A DNA stretch of 64,000 bases. It comes from Bacteroidota bacterium (GTDB lineage: Bacteria > Bacteroidota > Bacteroidia > Palsa-965). The notes beneath the pieces are model-generated. The model did not search any database. It was not told where the DNA came from and saw only the letters and a list, made by a program, of their open reading frames with translations. This document shows positions 26,084 to 35,766 of the stretch, piece by piece; within the stretch, counting starts at the first letter, position 1; each line of letters opens with the position of its first letter. The stretch covers positions 1 to 64,000 of the forward strand of contig JACQAM010000007.1 of NCBI GenBank assembly GCA_016194975.1, read 5' to 3'. The position numbers and the translations under genes were made by a program.

Positions 26084-27637
26084 ATGAGTACCGAACAGAA
26101 AAAAAATTCCCCCAGCACACGTCCTGCGCACCTCTCACAGGTAACCCAGCAATTGTACGAGCTCGGAAAACTTCCCCCACAGGCAGTTGATCTCGAAGAA
26201 GCCGTGCTCGGCGCGCTCATGCTCGAAAAAGATGCGCTCACTGCAGTGGTCGATATCCTGCAGCCGAAAAGTTTTTACAAAGAAGCCAACGGAAGAATTT
26301 TCGCTGCCATTCAAAATCTTTTTCAGCGGTCGGAACCTATCGATATTCTTACGGTAACGCAGGAACTGAAACGTACCGGCGAACTCGAGATCGTGGGCGG
26401 CGCTTATTACATTTCTCAACTCACGAGCCGCGTTGCTTCTTCCTCCAATGTAGAATTCCATGCGCGGATAGTTTCCCAGAAGTTTATTCAGCGCGAACTC
26501 ATCAATATTTCCAGCGACACGATCAAAGCCGCTTACGAAGACACCACCGATGTATTCGATCTTCTCGATAAAGCAGAAGCGAATTTATTTTCTGTCGTGG
26601 AAGGAAACATCCGCAAGAATTATGACCCGATGAGTACGCTCATCAACCAGGCGATGAAACAGATCGAGACCGCGCGCGAGCAGAAGAGCGGTGTGAATGG
26701 TGTGCCGAGCGGATTCACTGAACTCGACCGGTTGACTTCCGGCTGGCAGAATTCGGATCTCGTGATCATCGCAGCTCGTCCTGCAATGGGAAAAACTGCA
26801 TTTGTACTTTCACTTTCGCGAAATGCAGCCGTTGATTTTAATCGCCCTGTCGCTGTGTTCTCTCTTGAAATGGCTTCGGTGCAATTGGTTCAGCGTTTGA
26901 TCTCCAGCGAATCGGAATTGCCTGCAGAAAAATTGCGGAAAGGAAATCTTGAAGAACACGAGTTTCAGCAAATGCATACGAAGATCGGAAAGCTCTCGGC
27001 CGCGCCGTTGTTCATTGACGATACTCCTGCACTTTCTATTTTCGAATTGCGTGCAAAATGCCGGCGACTGAAACAGAAACATGATATTCAAATGGTGGTG
27101 GTGGATTATCTCCAGCTCATGACCGCAGGTTCTGATAATTCGCGCAATGGAAACCGCGAGCAGGAGATCAGTATGATCTCACGTTCATTGAAAAGTATTG
27201 CGAAAGAACTGAACATTCCCATCATCGCGCTTTCTCAATTGAGCCGTGCAGTAGAAACACGTGGTGGCGATAAAAAACCGCAGCTCTCCGATCTTCGTGA
27301 ATCCGGTGCGATCGAGCAGGATGCCGACATGGTACTTTTCATTCACCGCCCGGAATATTACGGACTTGATGTTACTGCAGAAGGAAACAGCACGGCTGGA
27401 ATGGCGGAAATTATTATTGCAAAACACCGTAACGGTGCAGTGGGAAGTGTGACGCTGCGTTTCGTGGATCGCCTTGCAAAATTCATGGACGTTGCCAATG
27501 ATTTCGGCGGACAGAACAGCGCGGAAGGAAATGCAACTTATAATCCTGCAGCGGGAATAAATCCATCGGAAGATTTCGGTAATGGAAATATTATCCGCGG
27601 ATCGAAGCTGAATGACATTGAAGAAGATCCTTTCTGA
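26084..27637 (+). CDS. dnaB: Replicative DNA helicase DnaB
   Basis: The 517-residue protein has the DnaB N-terminal domain (PPQAVDLEEAVLGALMLEKDAL) and a RecA-type helicase domain with Walker A ARPAMGKTAF (about 230-239), Walker B MVVVDYLQLM, ALSQLSRAVE, and the final SDLRESGAIEQDAD and EIIIAKHRNGAVGSV motifs. It unwinds DNA 5'-3' at the replication fork as a hexamer. The length is slightly above E. coli DnaB (471) owing to N- and C-terminal extensions. No intein is present. The gene stands alone and is convergent with the MORN-repeat gene, with 9 bp between the stops. Confidence 0.98.
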   Translation: MSTEQKKNSPSTRPAHLSQVTQQLYELGKLPPQAVDLEEAVLGALMLEKDALTAVVDILQPKSFYKEANGRIFAAIQNLFQRSEPIDILTVTQELKRTGELEIVGGAYYISQLTSRVASSSNVEFHARIVSQKFIQRELINISSDTIKAAYEDTTDVFDLLDKAEANLFSVVEGNIRKNYDPMSTLINQAMKQIETAREQKSGVNGVPSGFTELDRLTSGWQNSDLVIIAARPAMGKTAFVLSLSRNAAVDFNRPVAVFSLEMASVQLVQRLISSESELPAEKLRKGNLEEHEFQQMHTKIGKLSAAPLFIDDTPALSIFELRAKCRRLKQKHDIQMVVVDYLQLMTAGSDNSRNGNREQEISMISRSLKSIAKELNIPIIALSQLSRAVETRGGDKKPQLSDLRESGAIEQDADMVLFIHRPEYYGLDVTAEGNSTAGMAEIIIAKHRNGAVGSVTLRFVDRLAKFMDVANDFGGQNSAEGNATYNPAAGINPSEDFGNGNIIRGSKLNDIEEDPF

Positions 27638-27646
27638 TCATTCACA

Positions 27647-29458
27647 TTAATTTCCCGCCGATTCATTCCTGAATTTTACCGGCATCGTCATTTGCAGTCT
27701 TACTGCTCTTCCATTCATTTTTGCCGGACTCCATTTTCCGCTCGTCAATGCAATGAGACGCATGGCTTCCTTATCAAAATCGGGTGCATTCGGAATGGGT
27801 TTTGCAATTTTAATATTGGAAACCGTTCCGTCTTTTTCGACTATGAACTGAACCCACACTGTTCCCTGCTTTTCTTCATAACCTTTCGGATATTTAAGAT
27901 TGTTATTCATGAATTTGTAAAATTCGCCTGTTCCTCCTGCAAACTCCGGCATCTGTTCAGCGAAAGTAAAAGCTTCCTCCGTATCGTTTCTTTGTTCAAC
28001 AATAACATTATTATTTTCCCCATCCCGGTTCATTAAATCTGTATTTACGGAATCCACTTCTATTGGCGGAGGCGGTTCATCCTGATTCGTAATTTCAGGA
28101 GTAATAAAAACAATATTGCCGGAGACTTTCGTGCGATCGGGGTGATAATAGGCAGGGTTGTCATAAACTTCGCCCGGTTTGTTTCCGTCCACGATCTCGT
28201 TGTAAGCTTTGCTTCCTTCTTTCAATGGCCTTCCTTTGTAGTCGAATGCTTTGGGTTGTGCTACAACACTACCACCATCCAGTTCGAGCACGAGCATCAC
28301 TTTCCCATTCATGTACCATTTCGTATAAATGCCGTCCATTTTTCCGCCGTTATAGGTGGTCTCTGATTTCACTTTCCCATTCGGATAAAAGGTCTGCCAT
28401 TTGGAATTCTTCGCTTCAAAATGATATTCACCGGTGAGCATTAAAATCCCATTCTCATCGTATTCCGAGTACTGAGAAAATTGTTCTTCGCGCACGAAGC
28501 CGGGATAGTACCGGTATACACGTTCATTCGAGATCTTCCCGTTCTTTTGATAATAGATTATTGTGTCGGGTCCGTATGCGCCGAAATATTCGTGCGTGAG
28601 AAGAGTTCCATAAATATCAAACTGATCATCGGCGCCGAAACGTTTTCCGTTCTTCCAGTGCATCTCGCGCAGAATTTTTCCATCGTCATAATAAACACAT
28701 TTTCCATTCAGGAGCCCGTTGGAATATTCTTCCACAGAAATAAGCTGCCCTTCACTATTCCAGGAAATAGCTTCTCCTTCCGGGTTTCCATTGTGATAAT
28801 GCGCCTGTTCACGCTTCACACAGTTTGAATATTTTGTCAATTCACTGAGCATTCCATTTGCATATTCATCAATTTCCGATGCACAGGTATCGCCGGCTGC
28901 CGGCTGTTGCGGGTAGATCCTCCACGTTCCATCGCGTTGTCCATTGGCATAATATTCAAAATGGTTTGGGCGGCCATCATTATTCCAAGTCCAGACATAG
29001 GAAGGTTTGCCGCTGAAATAAAAAGATCTCATGAAAATTTTTCCATTCTCATAATAATAGATCTGCGCGCCATCGAGTTGGTTATCCTGGTAAATATTAT
29101 TGGCCTTGATCTTTCCACTCTCGTAATAAGTGGTCCAGAGTCCTTCTAATTTTCCATCAACGTATCTTCCGGCAGAAAAAATATTTTGGTCCTGGTAATA
29201 TTCGGTGCACATTCCATTTTCCACTCCGCTTCTGAAAGTTTTTGTTGATTCGAGTTTCCCGTCTTTATCATAAAAATTCCATTCGCCTTCTTTTTTATGA
29301 TTCTTCACTTTCCCTTTTGCCTTCACCGTTTTATTGTTGTCGTAATACAATGTGACCTTTCCTCTTTTCTTTTTTATTTCCTGCGAAAAACAATTCGCAC
29401 AAATAAAAAAGCACAACATCACCACACCAAAAAATTTCAATGCCCTGGTTATTCTCAT
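27647..29458 (-). CDS. Secreted MORN-repeat (YwqK-like) protein with C-terminal TonB domain
   Basis: From the ATG at 29456-29458 the protein has 603 residues and begins with a signal peptide (RALKFFGVVMLCFFICANCFS); the upstream ATG at 29500 would spoil the signal and overlap the lipoprotein gene. Residues about 35-400 contain some fifteen MORN_2-type repeats (GEWNFYDKDGKLESTKTF, GLWTTYYESGKIKAN, DGIYTKWYMNGKV). A linker follows, then a TonB C-terminal domain (YPKGYEEKQGTVWVQFIVEKDGTVSNIKI ... SPAKMNGRAVRLQMTMPVKF). TonB domains contact outer-membrane TonB boxes or act as accessory energy-transducer ends. A TonB end on an exported repeat protein without an obvious inner-membrane helix beyond its signal is unusual. 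It starts 10 bp after the lipoprotein gene, in the same operon. Confidence 0.85.
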   Translation of the reverse strand: MRITRALKFFGVVMLCFFICANCFSQEIKKKRGKVTLYYDNNKTVKAKGKVKNHKKEGEWNFYDKDGKLESTKTFRSGVENGMCTEYYQDQNIFSAGRYVDGKLEGLWTTYYESGKIKANNIYQDNQLDGAQIYYYENGKIFMRSFYFSGKPSYVWTWNNDGRPNHFEYYANGQRDGTWRIYPQQPAAGDTCASEIDEYANGMLSELTKYSNCVKREQAHYHNGNPEGEAISWNSEGQLISVEEYSNGLLNGKCVYYDDGKILREMHWKNGKRFGADDQFDIYGTLLTHEYFGAYGPDTIIYYQKNGKISNERVYRYYPGFVREEQFSQYSEYDENGILMLTGEYHFEAKNSKWQTFYPNGKVKSETTYNGGKMDGIYTKWYMNGKVMLVLELDGGSVVAQPKAFDYKGRPLKEGSKAYNEIVDGNKPGEVYDNPAYYHPDRTKVSGNIVFITPEITNQDEPPPPIEVDSVNTDLMNRDGENNNVIVEQRNDTEEAFTFAEQMPEFAGGTGEFYKFMNNNLKYPKGYEEKQGTVWVQFIVEKDGTVSNIKIAKPIPNAPDFDKEAMRLIALTSGKWSPAKMNGRAVRLQMTMPVKFRNESAGN

Positions 29459-29468
29459 TGGGGAAATA

Positions 29469-30854
29469 TTATTTCGTGGTATGAACAGTCTCATCTTCAC
29501 AATCGGAGCGCGTGGAGGTAAACAGCGACGGATACTTTTTCTTCATTTTCAAATACAGTTCGCAATCGCCGTGATCGTTGATCATGCTTGCCGCTTCCTC
29601 TTTGTATTTTCCATCCATACTTTTTTCTGCTTTTGCCAGTACCGTTTCCTGATCGGCTGCGGTGAGATATTCGAAATAAGAACTAAGTAAATTCGGTTGC
29701 TGAGAATCATTCTCCATTTCCGGCCAGGTTTTTATCATCAGTGAGGCCGCGTAATTTTTCATAGTTGAATTATTGGCCTTCAAACCAAGATCAAAAATAT
29801 TTTGAGCAGTGAGTATCTCCGGTTCTTTACCCGAATGATTTCCCTGGAGGAATTGAATGGTGAACAACTGATCGAGATAATCCAGGATTTCAGGAGCAGG
29901 AGCTTTATACCAGGCCGTATCGAACCGCTCAATGAATTTGTAGAACATTTTTTCATTATGAAAACACAAGCGGCACATCACGCTGTCGAGCGGAGAATAA
30001 AGTTGCGTTGAATTTGCATTACGGGCAAGAGCAATCAATGTGTTGTAAGTATCCACCGCATAAGAGGTGGTATCGCCGGAATAAGCGTTCTCTTCCATAT
30101 CGCGTGCAAGAACGCGAACGCGGTCGGCCACTTTCGTTTTCCACGAAGCATCAAGATCTTTCCACACCGATTGTTCGGAAAGCGAATTGATATAAAAAGT
30201 GGAATTACGATAAGCACCGTAAGTTCCGAGTGCAAACTGGTCCATTTCATTGGTATGTTTAAGCGAAAGCAATGCATCAAAAACATATTCCTGATTTTCA
30301 ATGGAAACCGTGTCCATGAAAAAACGTGCAGCAATATCTTTCAGCGCAGGAATTTTTGTCCAATCAGGATCTTTTCCCGCATTCACATCTGCAGTGAAAA
30401 GATCATCGTAATAACCGGTATGAAACATTTTTCCGCCCTCCACCCGGTGAATAACGCGAATGATCTTTCCTTTTTCAGTGATGCGTGTGTAGAGTAAATT
30501 TTTTCCGTCAGGTGAACTTTCCAGATCGATATTATCAACGATCTTCTGCAATTCATTTTTAGAAAGCATATCGGGGAATTCTTCCATTCCATCTGCAAGA
30601 AAAATATTTCCGTTCGACTCGATGGTCACTGCATTGCTGATATTTTTATTGACATACGGAATGAAAATAGGTGCGTGTCCGCCTCCTGCTACGCCTGCGT
30701 CCCACTCGCGCGAACTGCTGGCACGGATCGTATATTCATTCCCCGCTACGGTAATTTTTTTCGATGACTCGATCTCTTTATTGCCGCAGGAATCGCAAAA
30801 AAAGAAAACGAGCAGAACGCCGGTTATGGCAACGGGGAAACGGAGGAATTTCAT
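29469..30854 (-). CDS. Hypothetical lipoprotein upstream of the MORN/TonB gene
   Basis: The 461-residue protein has a lipoprotein-like leader with Cys at residues 20 and 23 (VFFFCDSCGNK). The body is mostly helical and Glu/Asp/Lys-rich, with no repeats or motifs that I recognise. Sections such as ITEKGKIIRVIHRVEGGKMFHTGYYDDLF and LDQLFTIQFLQGNHSGKEPE suggest an alpha-solenoid-like periplasmic domain. It is 10 bp upstream of the MORN/TonB protein, so a joint envelope role is likely (inference). It diverges from the M23 peptidase gene. Confidence 0.8.
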   Translation of the reverse strand: MKFLRFPVAITGVLLVFFFCDSCGNKEIESSKKITVAGNEYTIRASSSREWDAGVAGGGHAPIFIPYVNKNISNAVTIESNGNIFLADGMEEFPDMLSKNELQKIVDNIDLESSPDGKNLLYTRITEKGKIIRVIHRVEGGKMFHTGYYDDLFTADVNAGKDPDWTKIPALKDIAARFFMDTVSIENQEYVFDALLSLKHTNEMDQFALGTYGAYRNSTFYINSLSEQSVWKDLDASWKTKVADRVRVLARDMEENAYSGDTTSYAVDTYNTLIALARNANSTQLYSPLDSVMCRLCFHNEKMFYKFIERFDTAWYKAPAPEILDYLDQLFTIQFLQGNHSGKEPEILTAQNIFDLGLKANNSTMKNYAASLMIKTWPEMENDSQQPNLLSSYFEYLTAADQETVLAKAEKSMDGKYKEEAASMINDHGDCELYLKMKKKYPSLFTSTRSDCEDETVHTTK

Positions 30855-31000
30855 ACTGTTAAATTTAGAGATAAACCGTCAATGTTGAAAGCGATTTGAA
30901 AAATTGGCACAAAATTCATGGCAAACAATTAACAGGAAAACGTTGACAGCTATTCAAAACGTTGCCCGGTTGTGAGTTGAGTTGCCTTAATTTTATTCCG

Positions 31001-32713
31001 GTGAAAAAAATCTTTCTTCTTTTCTTATTTCCTTTCCCGCTTACGGCGCAAAGCGATTATCCGCAGAATTATTTCCGTAATCCGCTCGACATTCCCATTA
31101 TGCTTGCCGGAAATTTCGGTGAGTTGCGCGAAAATCATTTTCATACAGGAATAGATATTACCACGCACGGTGTGGAAGGGCTTCCGGTACACGCTGCAGC
31201 CGACGGATATGTTTCAAGAATAAAAGTGGGTCCGTTCGGTTATGGAAAAGTAATTTACATCACGCACCCGAACGGCTACGTGAGCGTGTACGGGCACCTG
31301 AGCGAATTCAATGACGCCATAGGAACGTACGTTGGAAAAGAGCAATACAAAGACGAATCGTTTGAAGTGGAATTGCAATTGCAGCCGGATGAAATAAAAG
31401 TAAAAAAGGGAGATGTGATCGCGTACAGCGGCAATACAGGAAATTCCGGCGGGCCCCATCTGCACTTTGAGATCCGTGATGAAAAAACAGAAGATGCGCT
31501 GAATCCGTTGCTCTTCGGTTTGCCGGTGAAAGATGATGTGGCTCCTGTTCCTGTAACGTTATTGGTTTGTCCTGCTGAGCCGGGCGCGAGTGTGAATGGA
31601 AAAAATGAAGCTGTAAAATTTGCGTTGAAAATTTCAGGAGGAAAATATATTCTTGCAAATGCAACCGATAGTATAGTCGTTCACGGCAAAATTGGTTTTG
31701 CAATTGAGGGCTATGATAAAGAAACTGTTTCGAACGGAAAGAACGGCGTTTATTCGATAGAACTGGATGAAGAAAAAAAAATGATCTACAAGCATCATCT
31801 CGAGCGTTTGCCTTTCGATGATCTGCGTTACATCAATGCATTCATTGATTATGATGAATATGAAGAACACAGCCATTTTTACCAATGCAGTTTTGTTTTG
31901 CCGAATAATATTCTTCCGATCTACGACAGCGTGGTAAATAACGGTTATGTAAATTTCAATTCCGATTCGAAGATCAGTTTCCGTTATTTGCTCGGTGATG
32001 CTTTTGCCAATAAAGCAATTTTCGATTTCAAAGTGAAGTCGCTGGCGCGCTCTCCCGTTCCCGCGCGTATGGGCCTGACTCCGTACGTGCACGTGCTCCT
32101 GTGGGACACCACAAATCTCATTGACGAATCTTCATTTCAACTGAGTACTCCTTCGCGCGCATTTTATGAGAATGAAGAATTGATTTTCAATATTGCCCTG
32201 GAAAAAAAAGGATTTGCATCTTCTGTTTCATTCCCCGAAAATATTCCGGTACAGCAATCCTGTTCTTTCACGCTCTACGCCGATATACCGGAAAATATGC
32301 GTGCAAAATCTTTTATTGTTCAGAAAACAAAATCGGGGCATTACAGTTACATCGGCGGCAGTTGGAGCGGGAATGGAATAACAGCCGATATAAAATCGTT
32401 TGGCACTTTCATGATCATGAGTGATACAACGGCTCCTTCCATTCACACTTCGAACTTCGATATGAAAACAAAACAGGAAGATCTTTCATCATTGAGCTCA
32501 ATGAAATTCACGATCGGCGATAATCTTTCGGGAATAAAAAGTTACCGCGCAACGATAGACGGTAAATGGGTACTGATGCAATATGAACCGAAGAAAAAAA
32601 TGATCTGGTACACATTTGATGAACATTGTGGAAAAGGAGAACATGATCTTGTGCTGGTAGTAACGGATAAATGCGGGAACAGTTCTACTTACACAAAACA
32701 TTTCACACGTTAG
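31001..32713 (+). CDS. M23-family (LytM-type) metallopeptidase
   Basis: I choose the GTG at 31001, which gives a clean signal peptide (MKKIFLLFLFPFPLTAQ) and 570 residues; the frame also opens upstream from a TTG at 30962. The catalytic LytM domain is at about 35-165. HFHTGID supplies zinc ligands His48 and Asp52, and HLHFE (His153, His155) supplies the catalytic His and the third ligand. These all appear intact, so it should be an active endopeptidase of peptidoglycan cross-links rather than a degenerate activator. The long C-terminal part (about 170-570) has Ig-like beta-sandwich sections and ends with GKGEHDLVLVVTDKCGNSSTY. It is convergent with the PorE-like gene. Confidence 0.92.
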   Translation: MKKIFLLFLFPFPLTAQSDYPQNYFRNPLDIPIMLAGNFGELRENHFHTGIDITTHGVEGLPVHAAADGYVSRIKVGPFGYGKVIYITHPNGYVSVYGHLSEFNDAIGTYVGKEQYKDESFEVELQLQPDEIKVKKGDVIAYSGNTGNSGGPHLHFEIRDEKTEDALNPLLFGLPVKDDVAPVPVTLLVCPAEPGASVNGKNEAVKFALKISGGKYILANATDSIVVHGKIGFAIEGYDKETVSNGKNGVYSIELDEEKKMIYKHHLERLPFDDLRYINAFIDYDEYEEHSHFYQCSFVLPNNILPIYDSVVNNGYVNFNSDSKISFRYLLGDAFANKAIFDFKVKSLARSPVPARMGLTPYVHVLLWDTTNLIDESSFQLSTPSRAFYENEELIFNIALEKKGFASSVSFPENIPVQQSCSFTLYADIPENMRAKSFIVQKTKSGHYSYIGGSWSGNGITADIKSFGTFMIMSDTTAPSIHTSNFDMKTKQEDLSSLSSMKFTIGDNLSGIKSYRATIDGKWVLMQYEPKKKMIWYTFDEHCGKGEHDLVLVVTDKCGNSSTYTKHFTR

Positions 32714-32714
32714 C

Positions 32715-32828
32715 AGAGTACGAAATACGAAAGTGTACTAAAAGGGTAATGGTGAAAACAGATTTCGTATTCATCTGCATTTGGTAACTTTTTTCCGAAC
32801 GCGTTCGGGATTTCGTATTTCGTACTCT
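32715..32828. repeat. 18-bp inverted repeat flanking an intergenic palindrome cluster
   Basis: AGAGTACGAAATACGAAA (32715-32732) is perfectly inverted at 32811-32828, with 78 bp between. The centre contains CCGAACGCGTTCGG, a 14-bp perfect palindrome (32795-32808), and a further TTTCGTATT copy. It fills the gap between two convergent genes, and its right arm overlaps the stop codon of the PorE-like gene. It may be a bidirectional terminator or a dispersed repeat. Related TACGAA/TACGAAT strings occur upstream of pfkA and obgE. Confidence 0.8.
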
Positions 32829-34797
32829 ACTTAAGGAATTCTATCCACGCATCAGGATAAGCTTTGCGTGCGTCGAGTACCAGTTTTTCAGAAGCTGACT
32901 GATCGCCAGGATGTGCGATCACACAATAAGTAAATCCGTTATTCTTATTGAAAATGAGCATGATCTTCGGGTAAGCATGCGATGCTATCAATTTATTTTT
33001 CATTCTCCTCGCATAATCTGCATTCTTGAATGAACCGACTACCACGTAATAACCCGGTTCTACCGGATTGCCATCTTCCCCTAAATAATTTGCAATAGAA
33101 TCATTTCGCATTACAATGTCCTTTTTATCGCCCACCATTTCACTTCCTTTCTTTATTTTATGCATCAAAGCCGTGTCGGAGAAAAATTCCACATCCATTA
33201 CGTGCGTAGTGTAAGTCTGTATTTGCGTCGCGTCAAAAGTCTTGCTGTATTCTTCCTGCTCACTCACCTGGAAAAATAATTTGTAATTCTCTCCTGATGG
33301 AAGATTGATGGAATAACGCCCGTTGAGAGTACTCGCAGAATAATCACCTTGTATATCCTGCTTGTCCACGTAAGTTACTGTCACCATTGCGCCGACAGGT
33401 TTTCCATCGAGCGTAACGAGTCCTTGAATGGTCAATTGATCTTTTGCAGGAACGCCGGGATCTGCAAAATAAAGATCCATCATTCCCATTCCTCCTTTAC
33501 GATTGGAAGCAAACACTGCGTGATAGCCGTCCTTTGTTGGCTGATAAAAAATATCGTCTGCCGTACTGTTGACCGGCGCGCCCATATTCTGAGCGAGTTC
33601 CCATGATAACATATCCCCACCGAGTGTAGAAAAGAAAATATCATAACCACCCATGCTGTTATGTCCGCGTGAAGCATAATACAACATGGAACCATCCGGA
33701 AGAATGTACGGCGCGTCATCATCAAAAGCAGTATTCACATTTGCGCCGAGGTTCTGCACATTTGTCCACACACTATCGCCCATCAATTCTGCTTTGTAAA
33801 TATCTTTCCCGCCGAAACCACCGGGACGATCGCTTGCAAAATAAATTGTATGGCCATCAGCAGAAATAGAAACACTTCCTTCCCAATAACCGCCGCTGTT
33901 CACATCACCTTTCAGTTTTTGCGGATCGGACCACTCTCTTCCGTTTCTTTTAGACCAATAAATATCTCCGCCATCATCGCTGGAACTTCTGAAAATAAAA
34001 AGTGTAGTTCCATCCGGAGAAACTGCTGTAGCTGCATCGTGCGAAGCGGTATTGATATTTTCATTGAGTCCCTGCGGTGCGTACCATGATCCATGAGAAA
34101 CAGTGGACTGAACAATGTCTTCGAAATAATATCCTGCTGAATCGTTGCTTTCAAAGTAAAGATGTTTTCCGCCCGTGCATCCCGGCCCTTTGTAAGTATA
34201 AATGAGCGTGGAATCGTTATCAAGATAAACGGGAGCATATTCATCGTAGGAAGTATTCAGAGGAGCGCCGCAATTGGTAACATGATTATTGGTGGGCTTT
34301 CCATTCAATTCTTTTGCAGCAGAACAATTAACTATGTATTGCTGGAGACGCGCTTTAAGATCAGGATCTTTTTCTTTTGCGATCTGAAGGTTGAACTGGA
34401 GCGATGCATCATCATACTGATCGTTCAAAAGATAAGCGCGCCCGAGAAAAAAATTCACATTGGGGATCGTTGGATCTTTATCGTAAGCACTTTTAAGGAG
34501 TGTCAATGCAGTTTCGGCATCACCCGTGTAGATCGCGCATACGCCCGCACGATACTGGTAAACGATCACATCCTTATGTGCATCTTTCAGGATCGTGTAG
34601 TAGGAATAGGCCTGCTCGTATTCGCGCTGAGAAAAAAGCTGATCGGCATGACTGATCAGCATTTTGTCGGCTGGCGATTGCGCAAAACTTCCGAGTGTGT
34701 TCAACAAGACAATCGAAGCACACCAAATAAATTTTTTATTCGCTGAAAGAATATTCACAAATTTCTTTTTATTATTTCCACGGTGACTTTCAATCAT
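32827..34797 (-). CDS. PorE-like protein: TPR, PD40 propeller, CRD and C-terminal SPOR domain
   Basis: I choose the ATG at 34795-34797, giving 656 residues with an N-terminal signal/anchor (KKFIWCASIVLLNTLGSFAQ). TPR repeats occupy about 45-165. A PD40/WD40-like propeller follows at about 190-450, with blades such as AAVSPDGTTLFIFRSS and SISADGHTIYFASDRPGGFGGKDIY. A carboxypeptidase-regulatory-like domain (IQGLVTLDGKPVGAMVTVTY) is at about 455-540, and a SPOR domain (GYYVVVGSFKNADYARRMKNKL) at 580-656. PorE of the type IX system has TPR, propeller, CRD and an OmpA-type peptidoglycan-binding end; here SPOR, which binds denuded peptidoglycan, takes its place. It overlaps the SprF-like gene by 8 bp. 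Role: probably tethers the adhesin/SprF complex to the cell wall (inference). Confidence 0.9.
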   Translation of the reverse strand: MIESHRGNNKKKFVNILSANKKFIWCASIVLLNTLGSFAQSPADKMLISHADQLFSQREYEQAYSYYTILKDAHKDVIVYQYRAGVCAIYTGDAETALTLLKSAYDKDPTIPNVNFFLGRAYLLNDQYDDASLQFNLQIAKEKDPDLKARLQQYIVNCSAAKELNGKPTNNHVTNCGAPLNTSYDEYAPVYLDNDSTLIYTYKGPGCTGGKHLYFESNDSAGYYFEDIVQSTVSHGSWYAPQGLNENINTASHDAATAVSPDGTTLFIFRSSSDDGGDIYWSKRNGREWSDPQKLKGDVNSGGYWEGSVSISADGHTIYFASDRPGGFGGKDIYKAELMGDSVWTNVQNLGANVNTAFDDDAPYILPDGSMLYYASRGHNSMGGYDIFFSTLGGDMLSWELAQNMGAPVNSTADDIFYQPTKDGYHAVFASNRKGGMGMMDLYFADPGVPAKDQLTIQGLVTLDGKPVGAMVTVTYVDKQDIQGDYSASTLNGRYSINLPSGENYKLFFQVSEQEEYSKTFDATQIQTYTTHVMDVEFFSDTALMHKIKKGSEMVGDKKDIVMRNDSIANYLGEDGNPVEPGYYVVVGSFKNADYARRMKNKLIASHAYPKIMLIFNKNNGFTYCVIAHPGDQSASEKLVLDARKAYPDAWIEFLK

Positions 34798-35737
34798 ATT
34801 TTCCACGCTGATGCCCGCTGCTGGAATCTCCACCTGATTTGAATTCACCGAATTTATAACCGAGCATGAATTCATGGCTGATACCGGCTGAAGTTTTAAG
34901 CGGGGTGATGATAATATCGTATGCATATCCTGCACTGAGATTACCGAAGAGTTTTACTCTTGCCTCAACACCAACTGCATAATTGCTGCGATAAGAAACT
35001 CCAACCCATACCATACTTTTCCAACTGGCGAGCGCATTCACATCATACTGGAATGGCGTATGCGGCATGAATCGCACCATCACCATGGGTTCAAGAGCGA
35101 GTTGCATGTCTTCATTGAAAACCCATTTGTAATTCACGGTTCCCACGTAATGGCGATTCAACTGGTAATAGGAAGTGGTGGAATAATCAGTGTAAGAAAC
35201 ATGTTGTCCGAATAATTGCGGAACAGAAATCCCCACCCGCAATTCTTTCCAGTTGTAACTCACTCCCAAATTTGCATCGAGCGCACTTTTGCGCATCACC
35301 TGCGAGAACATCATCGGATCGCCCTGGTCTTTCACTATTGCTTTTGAAAAATCGATCCGGTTATCAAGGAATCCAAGTGTGAGCCCGAAACGGATCTGCT
35401 GATCATCATTTATTTTCAAACGATAAGCGTACGACGCATAAATTCCGAGACGCTCATTGATATCCTGCGCATCATTGAAAATATTCAGGCCGAGTCCTAC
35501 ATTCTTCGCATCCATAAATCCATCCACCGTGAATGCATTTGTTACCGGTCCGCCCGGCATTCCTGTCCACTGGCTACGGTGAACAAGAAACGCATTCGTT
35601 TCACCGGTTACGCCGGTGGTTGCAGGATTGTAGAGAAAAGTATTGTAATAATACTGGCTATACAATGGAAGCTGCTGTGCATTGCCGGTTTCAACCAGGG
35701 CAACTGCTGCGATCATAGAAAGAATTAACTTTTTCAT
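34790..35737 (-). CDS. PorP/SprF-family type IX secretion outer-membrane protein
   Basis: The 315-residue protein has a signal peptide (MKKLILSMIAAVALVETGNA) followed by QQLPLYSQYYYNTFLYNPATTG, the hallmark N-terminus of PorP/SprF proteins. The remainder alternates polar and aromatic strands consistent with a beta-barrel, with AWLS/GVSYR- and GYAYDI-type strand ends and a C-terminal HEFMLGYKFG strand. SprF-like proteins are needed for surface display of type B T9SS adhesins encoded next to them. That is the arrangement here: the adhesin gene ends 29 bp upstream. No copies of core T9SS genes (porK-N, sov) are in the window. Confidence 0.93.
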   Translation of the reverse strand: MKKLILSMIAAVALVETGNAQQLPLYSQYYYNTFLYNPATTGVTGETNAFLVHRSQWTGMPGGPVTNAFTVDGFMDAKNVGLGLNIFNDAQDINERLGIYASYAYRLKINDDQQIRFGLTLGFLDNRIDFSKAIVKDQGDPMMFSQVMRKSALDANLGVSYNWKELRVGISVPQLFGQHVSYTDYSTTSYYQLNRHYVGTVNYKWVFNEDMQLALEPMVMVRFMPHTPFQYDVNALASWKSMVWVGVSYRSNYAVGVEARVKLFGNLSAGYAYDIIITPLKTSAGISHEFMLGYKFGEFKSGGDSSSGHQRGKYD

Positions 35738-35766
35738 AGTCGTTATGTTTTTATCCTGTGTTGAAA

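Noticed and set aside
27647-29458. Toxin-antitoxin antitoxin (YwqK family) reading of the MORN-repeat gene
   Set aside because: The family name comes from annotation transfer; this protein is exported, very long and TonB-terminated, and no toxin is adjacent.
32715-32828. Insertion sequence bounded by the 18-bp inverted repeat
   Set aside because: Only 78 bp lie between the arms, there is no transposase and no target duplication could be recognised.
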